Assembly: GCA_002395925.1 (NCBI GenBank)
Contig: DGVM01000055.1
Span: forward strand, 383 to 50,530
From: Bacteroidales bacterium UBA4284
GTDB lineage: Bacteria > Bacteroidota > Bacteroidia > Bacteroidales > UBA932
DNA: 50,148 nucleotides
Reading direction: 5' to 3'
Shown here: in pieces, positions 31,946 through 40,357 of the stretch
Layout of the letters: every line of letters begins with the position of its first letter
Numbering within the stretch: the first letter of the stretch is position 1
The notes under the pieces: model-generated
Seen by the model: the letters and a program-made list of their open reading frames with translations, nothing else
The model's database searches: none
Told to the model about the DNA's origin: nothing
Position numbers and translations under genes: made by a program

Positions 31946-33072
31946 GAAGAAGTTTCATGTTTTTTGCGACAGCCTTGATGCTGTACGCCTGCGCCGGGCC
32001 TGCCGGCGTGAGCCAGGAGCCGTTCGGCACACTGTCCGACGGCACGGCCGTAACCGTTTTCCACCTGAAGAATGCCCGGGGAGCCAGCATGGACGTGCTC
32101 GATTACGGGTGCAGGGTGGTATCGATATTCATGCCCGGCAGGGACGGGCGCATGGATGACGTCGTGGTTGGTCCCGGCAGCATCGAGGCCTTCGAGACCG
32201 GGCCGGAACGCTTTTTCGGCCCTGTGATAGGGCGCTACGGCAACCGCATCAATCATTCCGCATTCGAAATAGATGGTGTGCTGTATGAGGTTGCAGCCAA
32301 CGAAAATCTCGCCGGCGAACCCGTTTGCTGTCACGGCGGGCCTATGGGCTTTGACCGCATGATGTGGGAGGGTACGGCCGTAACTGGGCATGGGTGCTGC
32401 GGAGTCCGGTTCCACCGCATCAGTCCAGACGGCGAGCAGGGGTTCCCTGGCAACCTGGATGCCACAGTAACTTATTGGCTGACAGATGAGAATACAGTAA
32501 AGATGGAATACGAGGCCACTACCGACAAGCCCACGGTCGTCAACCTTTCCAACCATACATACTTCAACATGCATGGCTCGGAGGGCAGCTATGTGATGGA
32601 GCAACTGTTTAAGGTTGAGGCAGATACGACGGTGCAGAACAACCTTCAGATGTGCCCGGACCTCCTTCTTCCGGTCGACGGCACTCCGTTCGACTTCCGC
32701 GAGCCCCATACTGTCGATTACAGACTCGACATGCCCAACGAGCAGCTTCGCATCATGAAGGGAATGTCGGCCTGCTGGCAGATCCGCGGCTACGACGGCA
32801 CTCTCAGGCAGGCTGCCGACCTTTACGACCCGCGAACAGGACGCGGCGTGCAGACTTGGACCACCGAGCCTGCCCTGCTCACTTTCACCGGCCGCACCTT
32901 CGACCCGTCCAGGCACATCGGCAAATACGGGCCCATCCAGAAATACGGCGGCATGCTGCTGGAGACCATTCACTTTGCTGACTCCCCCAACCAGCCACGC
33001 TTCCCTTCGGCCGTCCTGCGTCCCGGAGAGAAGTATTACAGCACTACGGAATACAGGTTCTACACGAAGTAA
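31942..33072 (+). CDS. Aldose 1-epimerase (galactose mutarotase-like) lipoprotein
   Basis: The start at 31942 overlaps the preceding stop as ATGA. An earlier in-frame ATG at 31921 lies deeper inside the neighbour. The protein has 376 residues with lipobox LYAC (Cys17), so it is probably exported and membrane-anchored. Mutarotase motifs are present: GRYGNRINHSAFEIDG, CCHGGPMGFDRMMWEG, NLSNHTYFNMHG (catalytic His region), and LETIHFADSPNQPRFPS, which carries the general-base Glu. The enzyme interconverts alpha and beta anomers of free hexoses. An exported form next to GH2 and propeller enzymes fits processing of sugars released outside the cytoplasm. Confidence 0.93.
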   Translation: MRRSFMFFATALMLYACAGPAGVSQEPFGTLSDGTAVTVFHLKNARGASMDVLDYGCRVVSIFMPGRDGRMDDVVVGPGSIEAFETGPERFFGPVIGRYGNRINHSAFEIDGVLYEVAANENLAGEPVCCHGGPMGFDRMMWEGTAVTGHGCCGVRFHRISPDGEQGFPGNLDATVTYWLTDENTVKMEYEATTDKPTVVNLSNHTYFNMHGSEGSYVMEQLFKVEADTTVQNNLQMCPDLLLPVDGTPFDFREPHTVDYRLDMPNEQLRIMKGMSACWQIRGYDGTLRQAADLYDPRTGRGVQTWTTEPALLTFTGRTFDPSRHIGKYGPIQKYGGMLLETIHFADSPNQPRFPSAVLRPGEKYYSTTEYRFYTK

Positions 33073-33079
33073 ACATTAT

Positions 33080-34882
33080 ATGAAACACATCCTCACCACC
33101 CTTCTCGCCGCTGCCATTTGCATTAGCGCTTCTGCGGCTTCAAGACAATCAAGCATTCCCCTCCCCGAGTACCCCCGTCCGCAGCTGGTACGTTCCGACT
33201 GGATGAACCTCAACGGGCCGTGGTCTTACGCCATTCTGCCGGCCGGCACGGAATTCGGCAAGCCCGAGGGCGTCATCAATGTGCCGTATTGTGCCGAATC
33301 GGCCCTGGGCGGCGTGCAGCGCAGGGTCGGTAAAGATAACGTCCTGTGGTACGAGCGCAGTTTCAAGGTCCCTGCCGCATGGCGTGGAAAGAAAGTCATG
33401 CTCAACTTCGGCGCCGTTGACTGGAAGGCCGAAGTGTGGGTCAATGGAAAATACATCGGAGAGCACACCGGAGGCTATACCGCCTTCAGCTTCGATATCA
33501 CCGGCGCCCTTAAACGAAGCGGCAAGCAGACCGTCCGCGTGCGTGTGGAAGACGCCACCGACGACAGTTTCCAGCCCCGCGGCAAGCAGGTCAACGAGGC
33601 CGGAGGCATCTGGTACACCCCCGTCACAGGTATCTGGCAGACGGTGTGGCTGGAGCCCGTCAGCCCCAAGGCGCACGTGCTTTCTTACGAACCGGTCTGG
33701 AATGTCAAAGACAGCACCCTGCGTGTGACGGTAAAGGCCGACGGCGACTGGGACGAGGCTGCCGTGACGCTGCTCGACGGTACGCAGGCAGTGGGAACCG
33801 GCACCTGCATCAAGGTCGCAGAGCCCAAGCTGTGGAGCCCCGACACCCCTTTCCTCTACGGCCTGCAGATAGCCCTGCTCAAAGACGGGAACGAGATAGA
33901 AAGGGTGGAAGGCTACACCTGCCTCAGGACCATAGGCATGGCTTACGATCCCAAGGTGGACAATCGTCACAATACATATAAGCGAATGACTCTCAACGGA
34001 GAGCGTTTGTTCATGTTCGGCCCTCTCGACCAGGGCTGGTGGCCCGACGGCCTTTATACCGCTCCGTCCGACGATGCACTGCGCTACGACGTGCAGAAAG
34101 TTAAGGACTGGGGCTGGAACACCATACGCAAGCACATCAAGGTGGAGCCCGCCCGCTGGTACTGGTGGTGCGACAAGATTGGCGTACTCGTCTGGCAGGA
34201 CATGCCCTGCATCGGCGACCACGGCGGACGCGGAGGCAGGAGCGATGAGGTCAAGGCTGTCACCCATAACAAATGGTCTTCCGACAGCCTCTTCGGAGGC
34301 ACCGACTGCGACATCCCCCAGGAAGCAAAAGACAACTTCTACAAGGAATGGGGCGAGATCATCGAACAGCTCAAGCCCTTCCAGTGCATCACCGTATGGA
34401 TTCCCTTCAACGAGGCCTGGGGACAGTTCGATACCCGCCGCGTGGTGGAATTCACCCGTGCGGCCGACCCTACGCGCCTCATAAACGAATCTTCCGGCGG
34501 CAATTTCGAACTCTGCGGCGACATACTCGACGTACACCATTATGCATGCCCAGCCATGAATGTCTTCGAGCGCAAGATGGTATGCGTGCTTGGCGAGTAT
34601 GGCGGAATAGGATATCCGGTGCCCGGTCACCTGTGGCAGCAGGAAAAGAATTGGGGTTATGGAAAGGTCGTCTCCAGCGGCGAGGAGCTTCTCAAAGTGT
34701 ATGACGACTTTGCGCAGATGCTCAAGACATTCATCGGAACGGGCTGCGCCGCTGCGATCTACACCCAGATATCAGACGTCGAGGTAGAGGTCAACGGCAT
34801 CATGACCTACGACCGTCAGGTGGTCAAGGTCGATGAAGGACGCTTCGCGGCAATCAACCGCAGCGTGATAGAGTCTCTTTAG
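33080..34882 (+). CDS. Glycoside hydrolase family 2 enzyme, secreted
   Basis: The ATG at 33080 follows the mutarotase stop by 7 bp and gives signal peptide MKHILTTLLAAAICISASA. The protein has 600 residues. The GH2 plan is visible: an N-terminal jelly-roll (NLNGPWSYAI, VLWYERSFKVP, VWVNGKYIGEHTGGYTAFSFD), a beta-sandwich, then a TIM barrel with PFNEAWGQFDT (probable acid/base Glu445) and CVLGEYGGIG (probable nucleophile Glu506). The family contains beta-galactosidases, beta-glucuronidases, beta-mannosidases and arabinopyranosidases. Nothing here picks one. Its TAG overlaps the stop of the convergent VanX-type gene. Confidence 0.92.
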   Translation: MKHILTTLLAAAICISASAASRQSSIPLPEYPRPQLVRSDWMNLNGPWSYAILPAGTEFGKPEGVINVPYCAESALGGVQRRVGKDNVLWYERSFKVPAAWRGKKVMLNFGAVDWKAEVWVNGKYIGEHTGGYTAFSFDITGALKRSGKQTVRVRVEDATDDSFQPRGKQVNEAGGIWYTPVTGIWQTVWLEPVSPKAHVLSYEPVWNVKDSTLRVTVKADGDWDEAAVTLLDGTQAVGTGTCIKVAEPKLWSPDTPFLYGLQIALLKDGNEIERVEGYTCLRTIGMAYDPKVDNRHNTYKRMTLNGERLFMFGPLDQGWWPDGLYTAPSDDALRYDVQKVKDWGWNTIRKHIKVEPARWYWWCDKIGVLVWQDMPCIGDHGGRGGRSDEVKAVTHNKWSSDSLFGGTDCDIPQEAKDNFYKEWGEIIEQLKPFQCITVWIPFNEAWGQFDTRRVVEFTRAADPTRLINESSGGNFELCGDILDVHHYACPAMNVFERKMVCVLGEYGGIGYPVPGHLWQQEKNWGYGKVVSSGEELLKVYDDFAQMLKTFIGTGCAAAIYTQISDVEVEVNGIMTYDRQVVKVDEGRFAAINRSVIESL

Positions 34883-35649
34883 CGGAGAATCTTTACAGGA
34901 AAGGTAAAATAAGTATCCGGGAAAGGCTCGTCCCTGAGGGTGAAGTGCCACCACTCCGTGTCGAGCGGCTTGAACCCGTGGGCCAGCATTGCCCTGCGCA
35001 GTATCATGCGGTTCGCAAACTGCTGCTCGGTGATGCTGCGGCCTGCGGGGCTCTTGCTGTTGTCGGCGGTATATTCTCCGGTCTCGGGATTTCCGCAGAA
35101 GTCCGGGTGGCTCTCGGGGCCGAACCAGTCGAAGGTGCCTCCCATATCGACCTCCTTTTCCGTCCTCATGTCGAATAGGGTCAGATCCACGGTGGAGCCG
35201 CGTGTGTGCCCGCTTTTGGCCATTATATATTCCTGCTCGAAGAGGACGCTCTTGTCGAGGTCGGGATAGAAATAGTCTTTCATCCTGACGTCCTTCAGGT
35301 CGGCAGCCCAGCGTACGAAATGATCGACCCCTTTCTGGGGACGGTAGGCATCGTAAATCTTCAGGCGGTAGCCCTGTGCGAGCAGATCGCCGCTCACGGC
35401 CTTCAAGGCTTCGGCGGCTTTTCGCGTGAGCAGGGCGGTGGGCTCCTCGTATCCGTCGATGCGGTCTCCCACGAAGTTGTAGGTGCTGTAATAGCGGATT
35501 TCCATGATGGCGTCGGGAACGACGTCGGTGAGGGTTACGAATTCACTGTGGTCGTCGGTGGGAGAGACCGGGACGATGCTGGGGCGGCAGGCCCCAAGCA
35601 GCGATGCAGCGGCCAGTACGGCCGGCAGGAAATGCTTGAACCTTATCAT
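34879..35649 (-). CDS. D-alanyl-D-alanine dipeptidase, VanX/DdpX type, lipoprotein
   Basis: The protein has 256 residues with lipobox LLGAC (Cys21). The M15D zinc-peptidase signature is complete: Arg103 in YDAYRPQ, SGHTRGSTVDL giving zinc ligands His148 and Asp155, and TEWWHF giving the catalytic Glu232 and ligand His235. VanX-type enzymes split D-Ala-D-Ala. In non-resistant gut bacteria they are thought to scavenge or recycle cell-wall dipeptides. No vanH or vanA is present, so there is no sign of vancomycin resistance. The gene lies 9 bp after the esterase in the same operon. Confidence 0.93.
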   Translation of the reverse strand: MIRFKHFLPAVLAAASLLGACRPSIVPVSPTDDHSEFVTLTDVVPDAIMEIRYYSTYNFVGDRIDGYEEPTALLTRKAAEALKAVSGDLLAQGYRLKIYDAYRPQKGVDHFVRWAADLKDVRMKDYFYPDLDKSVLFEQEYIMAKSGHTRGSTVDLTLFDMRTEKEVDMGGTFDWFGPESHPDFCGNPETGEYTADNSKSPAGRSITEQQFANRMILRRAMLAHGFKPLDTEWWHFTLRDEPFPDTYFTFPVKILR

Positions 35650-35658
35650 GTTGAGTGC

Positions 35659-36513
35659 TTATCTGAAGTTTCTTGATGCGAAGGGGAGTGCGAGGCGGAG
35701 TGCCAGGTGCCAGTATTCCCAGTTGTGGATTCCGTTGCGCACGCGAAGCTCGTCGTGTACGCCGGCTTTGCGCATTTTCATATGCAATTCGGTGCTGAGG
35801 GCCAGCAGATAGTCATCGTCGCCGCAGTCGATGAACCAGGCTACGCTGCGCAGCTTTTCCAGGGTCGCATCGTCGGCATTGTCTATGAAGTCCAGCGCCG
35901 AATTGTCGCGTACCGCCTTCTGTACGTAGTAGAATTTGCCTGATTCGCCGAGGCCGGCATTGACTTCATCGCCTTTGTTGTCGAGCCAGGGGCTCATGGC
36001 ATAGCAGCTCGAGAACATCTCGGGGTGCTTCTGGCAATAGACCGTGCTTCCGCCTCCGCCCATGGACAGTCCCATGACGGCCCTCATGCTCTTGCTGCCG
36101 CCGCAGCGGTACTTTTTCTCGACAGCGGGCAGGAGCTCTCCGAAGAAGAAGTCTTCGTAATTCCACCCGGGCATGTTGAAGTAGCCGTTCCATACGTTCT
36201 TGATATCGCGTCCGCCGGCATTGGGCATCACGATTACCATGCGGTCGGCCTCGCCGGAACGTATCAGTTCGTCGGCCACCAGCTGCATGTTGCCTTTTTC
36301 TACCCAAGCCCGGTAGTCGTCGCTCAGACCGTGCAGCAGATACACCACAGGGTAGTGAGCGTCCTGCCGGTCGAAGCCGTCGGGCAGATAAACGTTGAAT
36401 TTGACATCCTGCCCCAGAATGGCGCTGGAGAGGCTGTCGGTAACTACTTTACCCGCGTTGAGGGGCATTGCCGCCACTATGGCGAGAAGGATGGCGAGGC
36501 TTATCTTTTTCAT
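35659..36513 (-). CDS. Secreted alpha/beta-hydrolase esterase (esterase D / CE1-like)
   Basis: The start at the ATG at 36513 gives signal peptide MKKISLAILLAIVAAMPLNA. Longer readings run into the RNase H gene. The protein has 284 residues. Esterase-D-family landmarks are VYLLHGLSDDYRAWV, VMPNAGGRD, nucleophile Ser150 in MGLSMGGGG, an acid in FIDCGDDDYL (about 229-235) and His263 in GIHNWEYW. Such enzymes in Bacteroidetes include feruloyl and acetyl esterases acting on plant glycans, as well as broad-specificity ones. It starts 14 bp after RNase HI and runs on to the VanX-type gene. Confidence 0.88.
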   Translation of the reverse strand: MKKISLAILLAIVAAMPLNAGKVVTDSLSSAILGQDVKFNVYLPDGFDRQDAHYPVVYLLHGLSDDYRAWVEKGNMQLVADELIRSGEADRMVIVMPNAGGRDIKNVWNGYFNMPGWNYEDFFFGELLPAVEKKYRCGGSKSMRAVMGLSMGGGGSTVYCQKHPEMFSSCYAMSPWLDNKGDEVNAGLGESGKFYYVQKAVRDNSALDFIDNADDATLEKLRSVAWFIDCGDDDYLLALSTELHMKMRKAGVHDELRVRNGIHNWEYWHLALRLALPFASRNFR

Positions 36514-36527
36514 TGTGTACAGTGTTT

Positions 36528-36965
36528 TTATCGGTGGATTTCTTGTGCTTTTGCAGTTTCCAGGGCTTCCGTGCAGAGGCTGTCGCAAAGCTCGTTCCAA
36601 TTGTCGCCCCTGTGGCTCGGGACCCATTTGAATTCCAGCTTGAGTTTCTTCTGCCGCTTTATCTGGCGGTACAGCAGCAGAAGGTCGCTGTCGGGTTTGT
36701 TGCGCCGGCTGGGAATGCGTCCGAGCCCGATCGCCGCATACAGGTAATCAGTGATTATCTGTGCCTTGCTGCCGTAGGGGATGGCCTCCATCGCCGCAAG
36801 TATGGCCTTGAGTTCGGCCCGCTGGCTGGTCTCTTTGTGTATTACGAACGAACCCTGGCTGACGAGCGAGCCGCCGTCGGCCGTCAGTATCACATACGCC
36901 CCGGCTCCGAGGTTGCTGCTGACGCTGTAGCCTCCGTCGGTGTATATGATGTACTCTCCTTTCAT
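36528..36965 (-). CDS. rnhA: Ribonuclease HI
   Basis: The protein has 145 residues. The RNase H fold shows the four acidic metal ligands: Asp10 in YTDGGYS, Glu in SQRAELKAILAAME, Asp in ITDYLYAAIGLG, and Asp in NWNELCDSLCTEAL. The flexible-loop His is in VPSHRGDNW. The enzyme cuts RNA in RNA-DNA hybrids. The ATG overlaps the stop region of the DUF4421 gene, so it belongs to the PreA-headed operon. There is no obvious functional link with its neighbours. Confidence 0.93.
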   Translation of the reverse strand: MKGEYIIYTDGGYSVSSNLGAGAYVILTADGGSLVSQGSFVIHKETSQRAELKAILAAMEAIPYGSKAQIITDYLYAAIGLGRIPSRRNKPDSDLLLLYRQIKRQKKLKLEFKWVPSHRGDNWNELCDSLCTEALETAKAQEIHR

Positions 36966-37951
36966 CAGAAACGCACTCCGGCCGTAAGGTATGCGCTGAC
37001 GGCCAGCTTGTTAAGGGAGAAACTTATTTCTTTGTTGCTGAAAAACAGCAGGTCGTCGGCACTGACGTGTGCTCCGAAGTACCATTTGCCCTGATACCGG
37101 AAGACGGCAAGGTCGCCGTTGGTGTTGAGCACGGGTGCCTCATTTGGGAGGCGCTTTCTGCCATCGGCCTTCGTGATTCCCGAATCGCAGAAAAGGCCTG
37201 CGGTCTCGGTGAGGTTGATATGGATGAGCCAATGCTCGTTTGGTACGAAATTGTATCCGTATCCTGCACCTATGCCGGCAAAGGAGGTGATGGCGGCCTT
37301 CACCGGCGCGTCCGGATATGTCTGGGGATTGGCGACAATACCGTATAGCTGCGTCTTGACTGTCAGCAGGGGACTGCCGGCACTGCGCAGCTGCTTGTAG
37401 TTCTGATGGGTCGCAGCCGGTAACGAGAACCGGCGCCCGTTGAATGCGAAGTAAGCGTTGGCATAGGCGTGCAGGCCGATGACATCGCCGGGAACGATAT
37501 CGAAGCGCATGCCGTCCAGAGTCGCCTGTCCCTTGTAACTATGGGCGATAGAGCCTCCTACCGACAGCCCGAGGAGGTTTCCGTAAACCTTCAGGTTGAG
37601 GTCGGCGGAAGGCTTCTTGCCGGGCGAAAAGCCCAGGTCGAGACTCAGGTTGCGGTAGCCTCCGCCTATGGTCTGCTTGAAAATGAGTCCGCTGCCGGTC
37701 TTGACTGTGTAGTCGCCGATGTCGGCAGCGTTTGCTTTCATGCTGATTCCTTCCCCGCTCAGGATGCTCCTGGTGCGTATCAGCCAGCGCTCCTGAGGGC
37801 GGTAGATATAGGTTGTGTCGTAAACCTGACGGGCTTGCTTCTTACGGAGCCACTCGTCCAGGTTTTTGAAGAACTGGGCGTTTGCAGGGACGCAGGTCAG
37901 CAGCATCCATGCCGCGAGGACGTATCTGATGATGAGCCTGGCTTGCGTCAT
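36965..37951 (-). CDS. DUF4421 outer-membrane beta-barrel protein
   Basis: The protein has 328 residues with signal peptide ending VPANA. DUF4421-like features are an early DTTYIYRPQERW, alternating amphipathic strands (GIGAGYGYNFVPNEHWLIHIN, LAVFRYQGKWYFGAHVSAD) and a last strand ending in Phe (VSAYLTAGVRF), typical of an outer-membrane barrel. Function is unknown for the family. Its start overlaps the PreA-like stop as ATGA. Confidence 0.82.
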   Translation of the reverse strand: MTQARLIIRYVLAAWMLLTCVPANAQFFKNLDEWLRKKQARQVYDTTYIYRPQERWLIRTRSILSGEGISMKANAADIGDYTVKTGSGLIFKQTIGGGYRNLSLDLGFSPGKKPSADLNLKVYGNLLGLSVGGSIAHSYKGQATLDGMRFDIVPGDVIGLHAYANAYFAFNGRRFSLPAATHQNYKQLRSAGSPLLTVKTQLYGIVANPQTYPDAPVKAAITSFAGIGAGYGYNFVPNEHWLIHINLTETAGLFCDSGITKADGRKRLPNEAPVLNTNGDLAVFRYQGKWYFGAHVSADDLLFFSNKEISFSLNKLAVSAYLTAGVRF

Positions 37952-39399
37952 CTGGGGCGTTTTTGGACCCTCTTAGAGATGCCGATGGCGCGGGTGGGGC
38001 AGACAAGGCGGCACAGGTGGCAGCCTACGCACTTGGAACCGATGAGCCTGGGCTTGCGGTCGGCTCCGAATTCTATCGCCTGATGGCCTCCGTCGCTGCA
38101 GGATACGTAGCAGCGGCCGCAGCCAATGCAGGTGTCGTGGTCGAATACGGGGAAGACTACGGTGCTGCGGTCGAGCTTGTCGGGCAGCTCGAAATCCTGG
38201 ATCTGCTCGCCTACGAGCTCCTCCAGACGGCTGATGCCCCTTTCGGCCATATATGCCGACACGCCGTCGATGAGGTCGTCGATGATGCGGTAGCCGAATT
38301 CCATGACGGCAGTGCAAACTTGTACGTTCTGGCAGCCCAGGCGTATGTAGTCGAGGGCGTCCCACCAGGTCTCGATGCCGCCTACGCCGCTGATCTGCAG
38401 GTTCTTGATGTACGGATTGGTGGCGATTTCGAATATGTGCCGCAGGGCGATGGGCTTGACGGCCTTGCCGGAATAACCAGAAATGGTCTTCTTGCCGCTG
38501 ACCGCCGAGAGCGGGCTCATGGTGATGGACTTGATGGTGTTGATGGCTGAGATGCCGTCGGCTCCGGCAAAATGCGCCGCAAGTGTCGGAGAGGTTATGT
38601 GCATGATGTTAGGCGTCATCTTTGGGATGACGGGTATGCTCACGCTCTTCTTGACCAGCGAGGTATATGCAGCCACCAGTTCGCTGTTCTGTCCCACGTC
38701 GCTGCCCATTCCGGCATACTTCATCTGGGGACAGGAGAAATTGAGTTCGACACCGTCGAGACCGGCCTCCTGGGCCATCCGGGCCAGCTTTATCCACTCG
38801 TCTTCGTTCTGTCCCATGATGGACGCGATGACGACCTTGGACGGGTAGTTTTTCTTGAGGCGCGAGAGGATGGCGAAGTCTTCCTCGACCGTGTTCTCGG
38901 ACAACTGCTCCATGTTGCGGAAGCCGATGAAGTCGTTCTTCCTGTCGCCGTGGACGGAATCGAAGCGGGGAGACACTTCGTTGATTTCTTCGAAGCAGAT
39001 GGTCTTGTAGAACACGCCGCCCCATCCGGCCTCGAAAGCCCTGGCAATCATGTCGTAGCCGGTACATACGGCAGAAGAAGCCAGGAAGAAGGGATTCTCG
39101 CACCTGATGCCGCAGAAGTCGATGGACAGGTCTGCGGGCACGGGAGCCTTTGCCGGCTGAAGCTGCGAGGCGACCTCCCGTATGCGGACGGGCATGTCGT
39201 AATGTATGCATGCGGCTTCGCACGGGGCGGAGCAGCCTGCGCACGTATCGGCATTGATACGGCTGGCCGCAGTGACGTTGTTGGCGAATCTCAGTGCCCT
39301 GAGGGCTCTTGCGGGGTCCAGTCCTTTGGGACATGCGGAGGTGCATGGCGCATTTGCACAGATGAGGCAACGGCCGGCTTCTTCTGAAAGATGTATCAT
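37948..39399 (-). CDS. PreA-like dihydropyrimidine/dihydroorotate dehydrogenase with N- and C-terminal ferredoxin domains
   Basis: The protein has 483 residues. The front about 75 residues carry two cysteine clusters (CLICANAPCTSAC, CAGCSAPCEAACIHY), like the Fe-S region of PreT or glutamate synthase small subunits. The middle is a flavin TIM barrel of the DHODH/PreA type (ENPFFLASSAV, GVELNFSCPQ, ISGVGGIETWWDAL). The tail is a 2x[4Fe-4S] ferredoxin (CIGCGRCYVSC, CVGCHLCRLVCP). PreTA reduces uracil and thymine with NADH. No NAD-binding PreT subunit is adjacent, so the electron partner is unclear. It heads a five-gene minus-strand operon. Confidence 0.85.
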   Translation of the reverse strand: MIHLSEEAGRCLICANAPCTSACPKGLDPARALRALRFANNVTAASRINADTCAGCSAPCEAACIHYDMPVRIREVASQLQPAKAPVPADLSIDFCGIRCENPFFLASSAVCTGYDMIARAFEAGWGGVFYKTICFEEINEVSPRFDSVHGDRKNDFIGFRNMEQLSENTVEEDFAILSRLKKNYPSKVVIASIMGQNEDEWIKLARMAQEAGLDGVELNFSCPQMKYAGMGSDVGQNSELVAAYTSLVKKSVSIPVIPKMTPNIMHITSPTLAAHFAGADGISAINTIKSITMSPLSAVSGKKTISGYSGKAVKPIALRHIFEIATNPYIKNLQISGVGGIETWWDALDYIRLGCQNVQVCTAVMEFGYRIIDDLIDGVSAYMAERGISRLEELVGEQIQDFELPDKLDRSTVVFPVFDHDTCIGCGRCYVSCSDGGHQAIEFGADRKPRLIGSKCVGCHLCRLVCPTRAIGISKRVQKRPR

Positions 39400-39403
39400 A
39401 ACG

Positions 39404-39411
39404 CAAATATA
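39404..39411 (-). promoter_or_regulatory. Candidate -7 box of the PreA-like operon
   Basis: The minus strand reads TATATTTG, a full TAnnTTTG match, ending 4 bases before the ATG (39397-39399). It shares a 37-base divergent spacer with the msrA promoter. Confidence 0.5.
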
Positions 39412-39424
39412 TCCAATTTATTGT

Positions 39425-39432
39425 TATTTTTG
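39425..39432 (+). promoter_or_regulatory. Candidate -7 box of the MsrA-fRMsr gene
   Basis: TATTTTTG matches TAnnTTTG and ends 4 bases before the ATG at 39437. No -33 TTTG is seen at the normal spacing, which would fall on the neighbour's start codon. Confidence 0.5.
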
Positions 39433-39436
39433 CGCC

Positions 39437-40342
39437 ATGAGCAAGACAATTTATTTCGCCGGCGGATGCTTCTGGGGCGTAGAGCATTTTTTCAAAGGCG
39501 TTGACGGCGTGATTTCCACGGAACCCGGTTATGCCAACGGGCGTTTCGAAAATCCCACATACGAGCAGGTATATACCGACACTACGGGCTTCGCAGAAAC
39601 GGTAAAAGTCGTTTACGACCCGCAGAGAGTCTCGCTGGAGCGCCTTCAGCGGCTGTTCTTCACGATAATAGACCCTATGTCCCTCAACCGTCAGGGACAC
39701 GACGAAGGGACCCGCTACCGCACCGGAATATATTACGATTCGCCTTCGGACCTGCCTGTCCTGGAGGCGGGATTCCGCTTGCTCGAAGAGCGCATCGGCG
39801 CTGGGTGCGTAGTGGAGCTTGAGCCGCTCAGCTGTTTCTACGGCGCAGAGGAGCGCCACCGCGATTACCTCGACAAAAACGCCGGCGGATACTGTCACCT
39901 GCCCCTCAAGACTTTCAGGTATCTGCGTCTGTATCAAGACATAGGCCTGATGTTGGGTGGCGAGCCCGACGCGGTCGCACGGCAGGCAGAGGCCGCAGCT
40001 CTCATATTCGAGAGAATGCGCTTTTTCTGGGTGGGATTCTACAGGGTCCTGGGCGACGAACTTGTACTGGGGCCTTTCCAGGGTCCTGCCGCATGCTTGC
40101 GCATCGCCCGCAGCCGTGGAGTCTGCGGAGCCGCATGGCGCGAGGCCCGCACCCAGGTGGTGCCCGACGTCGAACAGTTCCCCGGTCACATTGCCTGCAG
40201 CAGCCTCTCCCGCTCAGAGATAGTCGTGCCCATAGTGCGCGATGGCGCCGTGACGGCGGTCCTGGATATAGACAGCACCGAACTCTCTACTTTCGACGAC
40301 ACCGACGCACAGTGGCTGGAGCTCATCTGCGAGGTGCTTTGA
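39437..40342 (+). CDS. msrA: Fused methionine sulfoxide reductase: MsrA plus GAF-type free-methionine-(R)-sulfoxide reductase
   Basis: The ATG at 39437 (MSKTIYFAGGCFWG) is the canonical MsrA start. The longer upstream frame overlaps the divergent gene. Residues 1-160 are MsrA, with catalytic Cys11 in GGCFWG and a resolving Cys153 in AGGYCHL. Residues about 175-301 are a GAF domain of the fRMsr (MsrC/YebR) type: FFWVGFYRV, GPFQGPAAC (Cys220), RGVC (Cys230), FPGHIAC (Cys254) and SEIVVP. The three cysteines keep the 10- and 24-residue spacing of E. coli YebR. One chain could thus reduce S-sulfoxides and free R-sulfoxide. The first fRMsr helices look shortened. MsrA-MsrB fusions are common. This pairing is not one I know as usual. 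Confidence 0.92.
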   Translation: MSKTIYFAGGCFWGVEHFFKGVDGVISTEPGYANGRFENPTYEQVYTDTTGFAETVKVVYDPQRVSLERLQRLFFTIIDPMSLNRQGHDEGTRYRTGIYYDSPSDLPVLEAGFRLLEERIGAGCVVELEPLSCFYGAEERHRDYLDKNAGGYCHLPLKTFRYLRLYQDIGLMLGGEPDAVARQAEAAALIFERMRFFWVGFYRVLGDELVLGPFQGPAACLRIARSRGVCGAAWREARTQVVPDVEQFPGHIACSSLSRSEIVVPIVRDGAVTAVLDIDSTELSTFDDTDAQWLELICEVL

Positions 40343-40357
40343 GTCTTTGGCAAGCCT

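Noticed and set aside
33149..34630. Minus-strand frame of 493 codons inside the GH2 gene
   Set aside because: It is antisense to a complete GH2 enzyme with both catalytic glutamates and shows no domain pattern.
34879..35649. Vancomycin-resistance determinant
   Set aside because: The enzyme is VanX-like, but no vanH, vanA or vanRS gene is nearby and chromosomal dipeptidases of this type are common in susceptible bacteria.
39206..39436. N-terminal extension of the MsrA fusion from 39206
   Set aside because: It would overlap the divergent PreA-like gene. The peptide is unlike any MsrA, and MSKTIYFAGGCFWG at 39437 is the standard beginning right after a -7 box.
38609..40189. Minus-strand frame of more than 500 codons spanning the PreA-like and MsrA genes
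   Set aside because: It runs out of frame through one gene and antisense to the other, and its translation is low-complexity and Arg/His-rich. It has no homology features.
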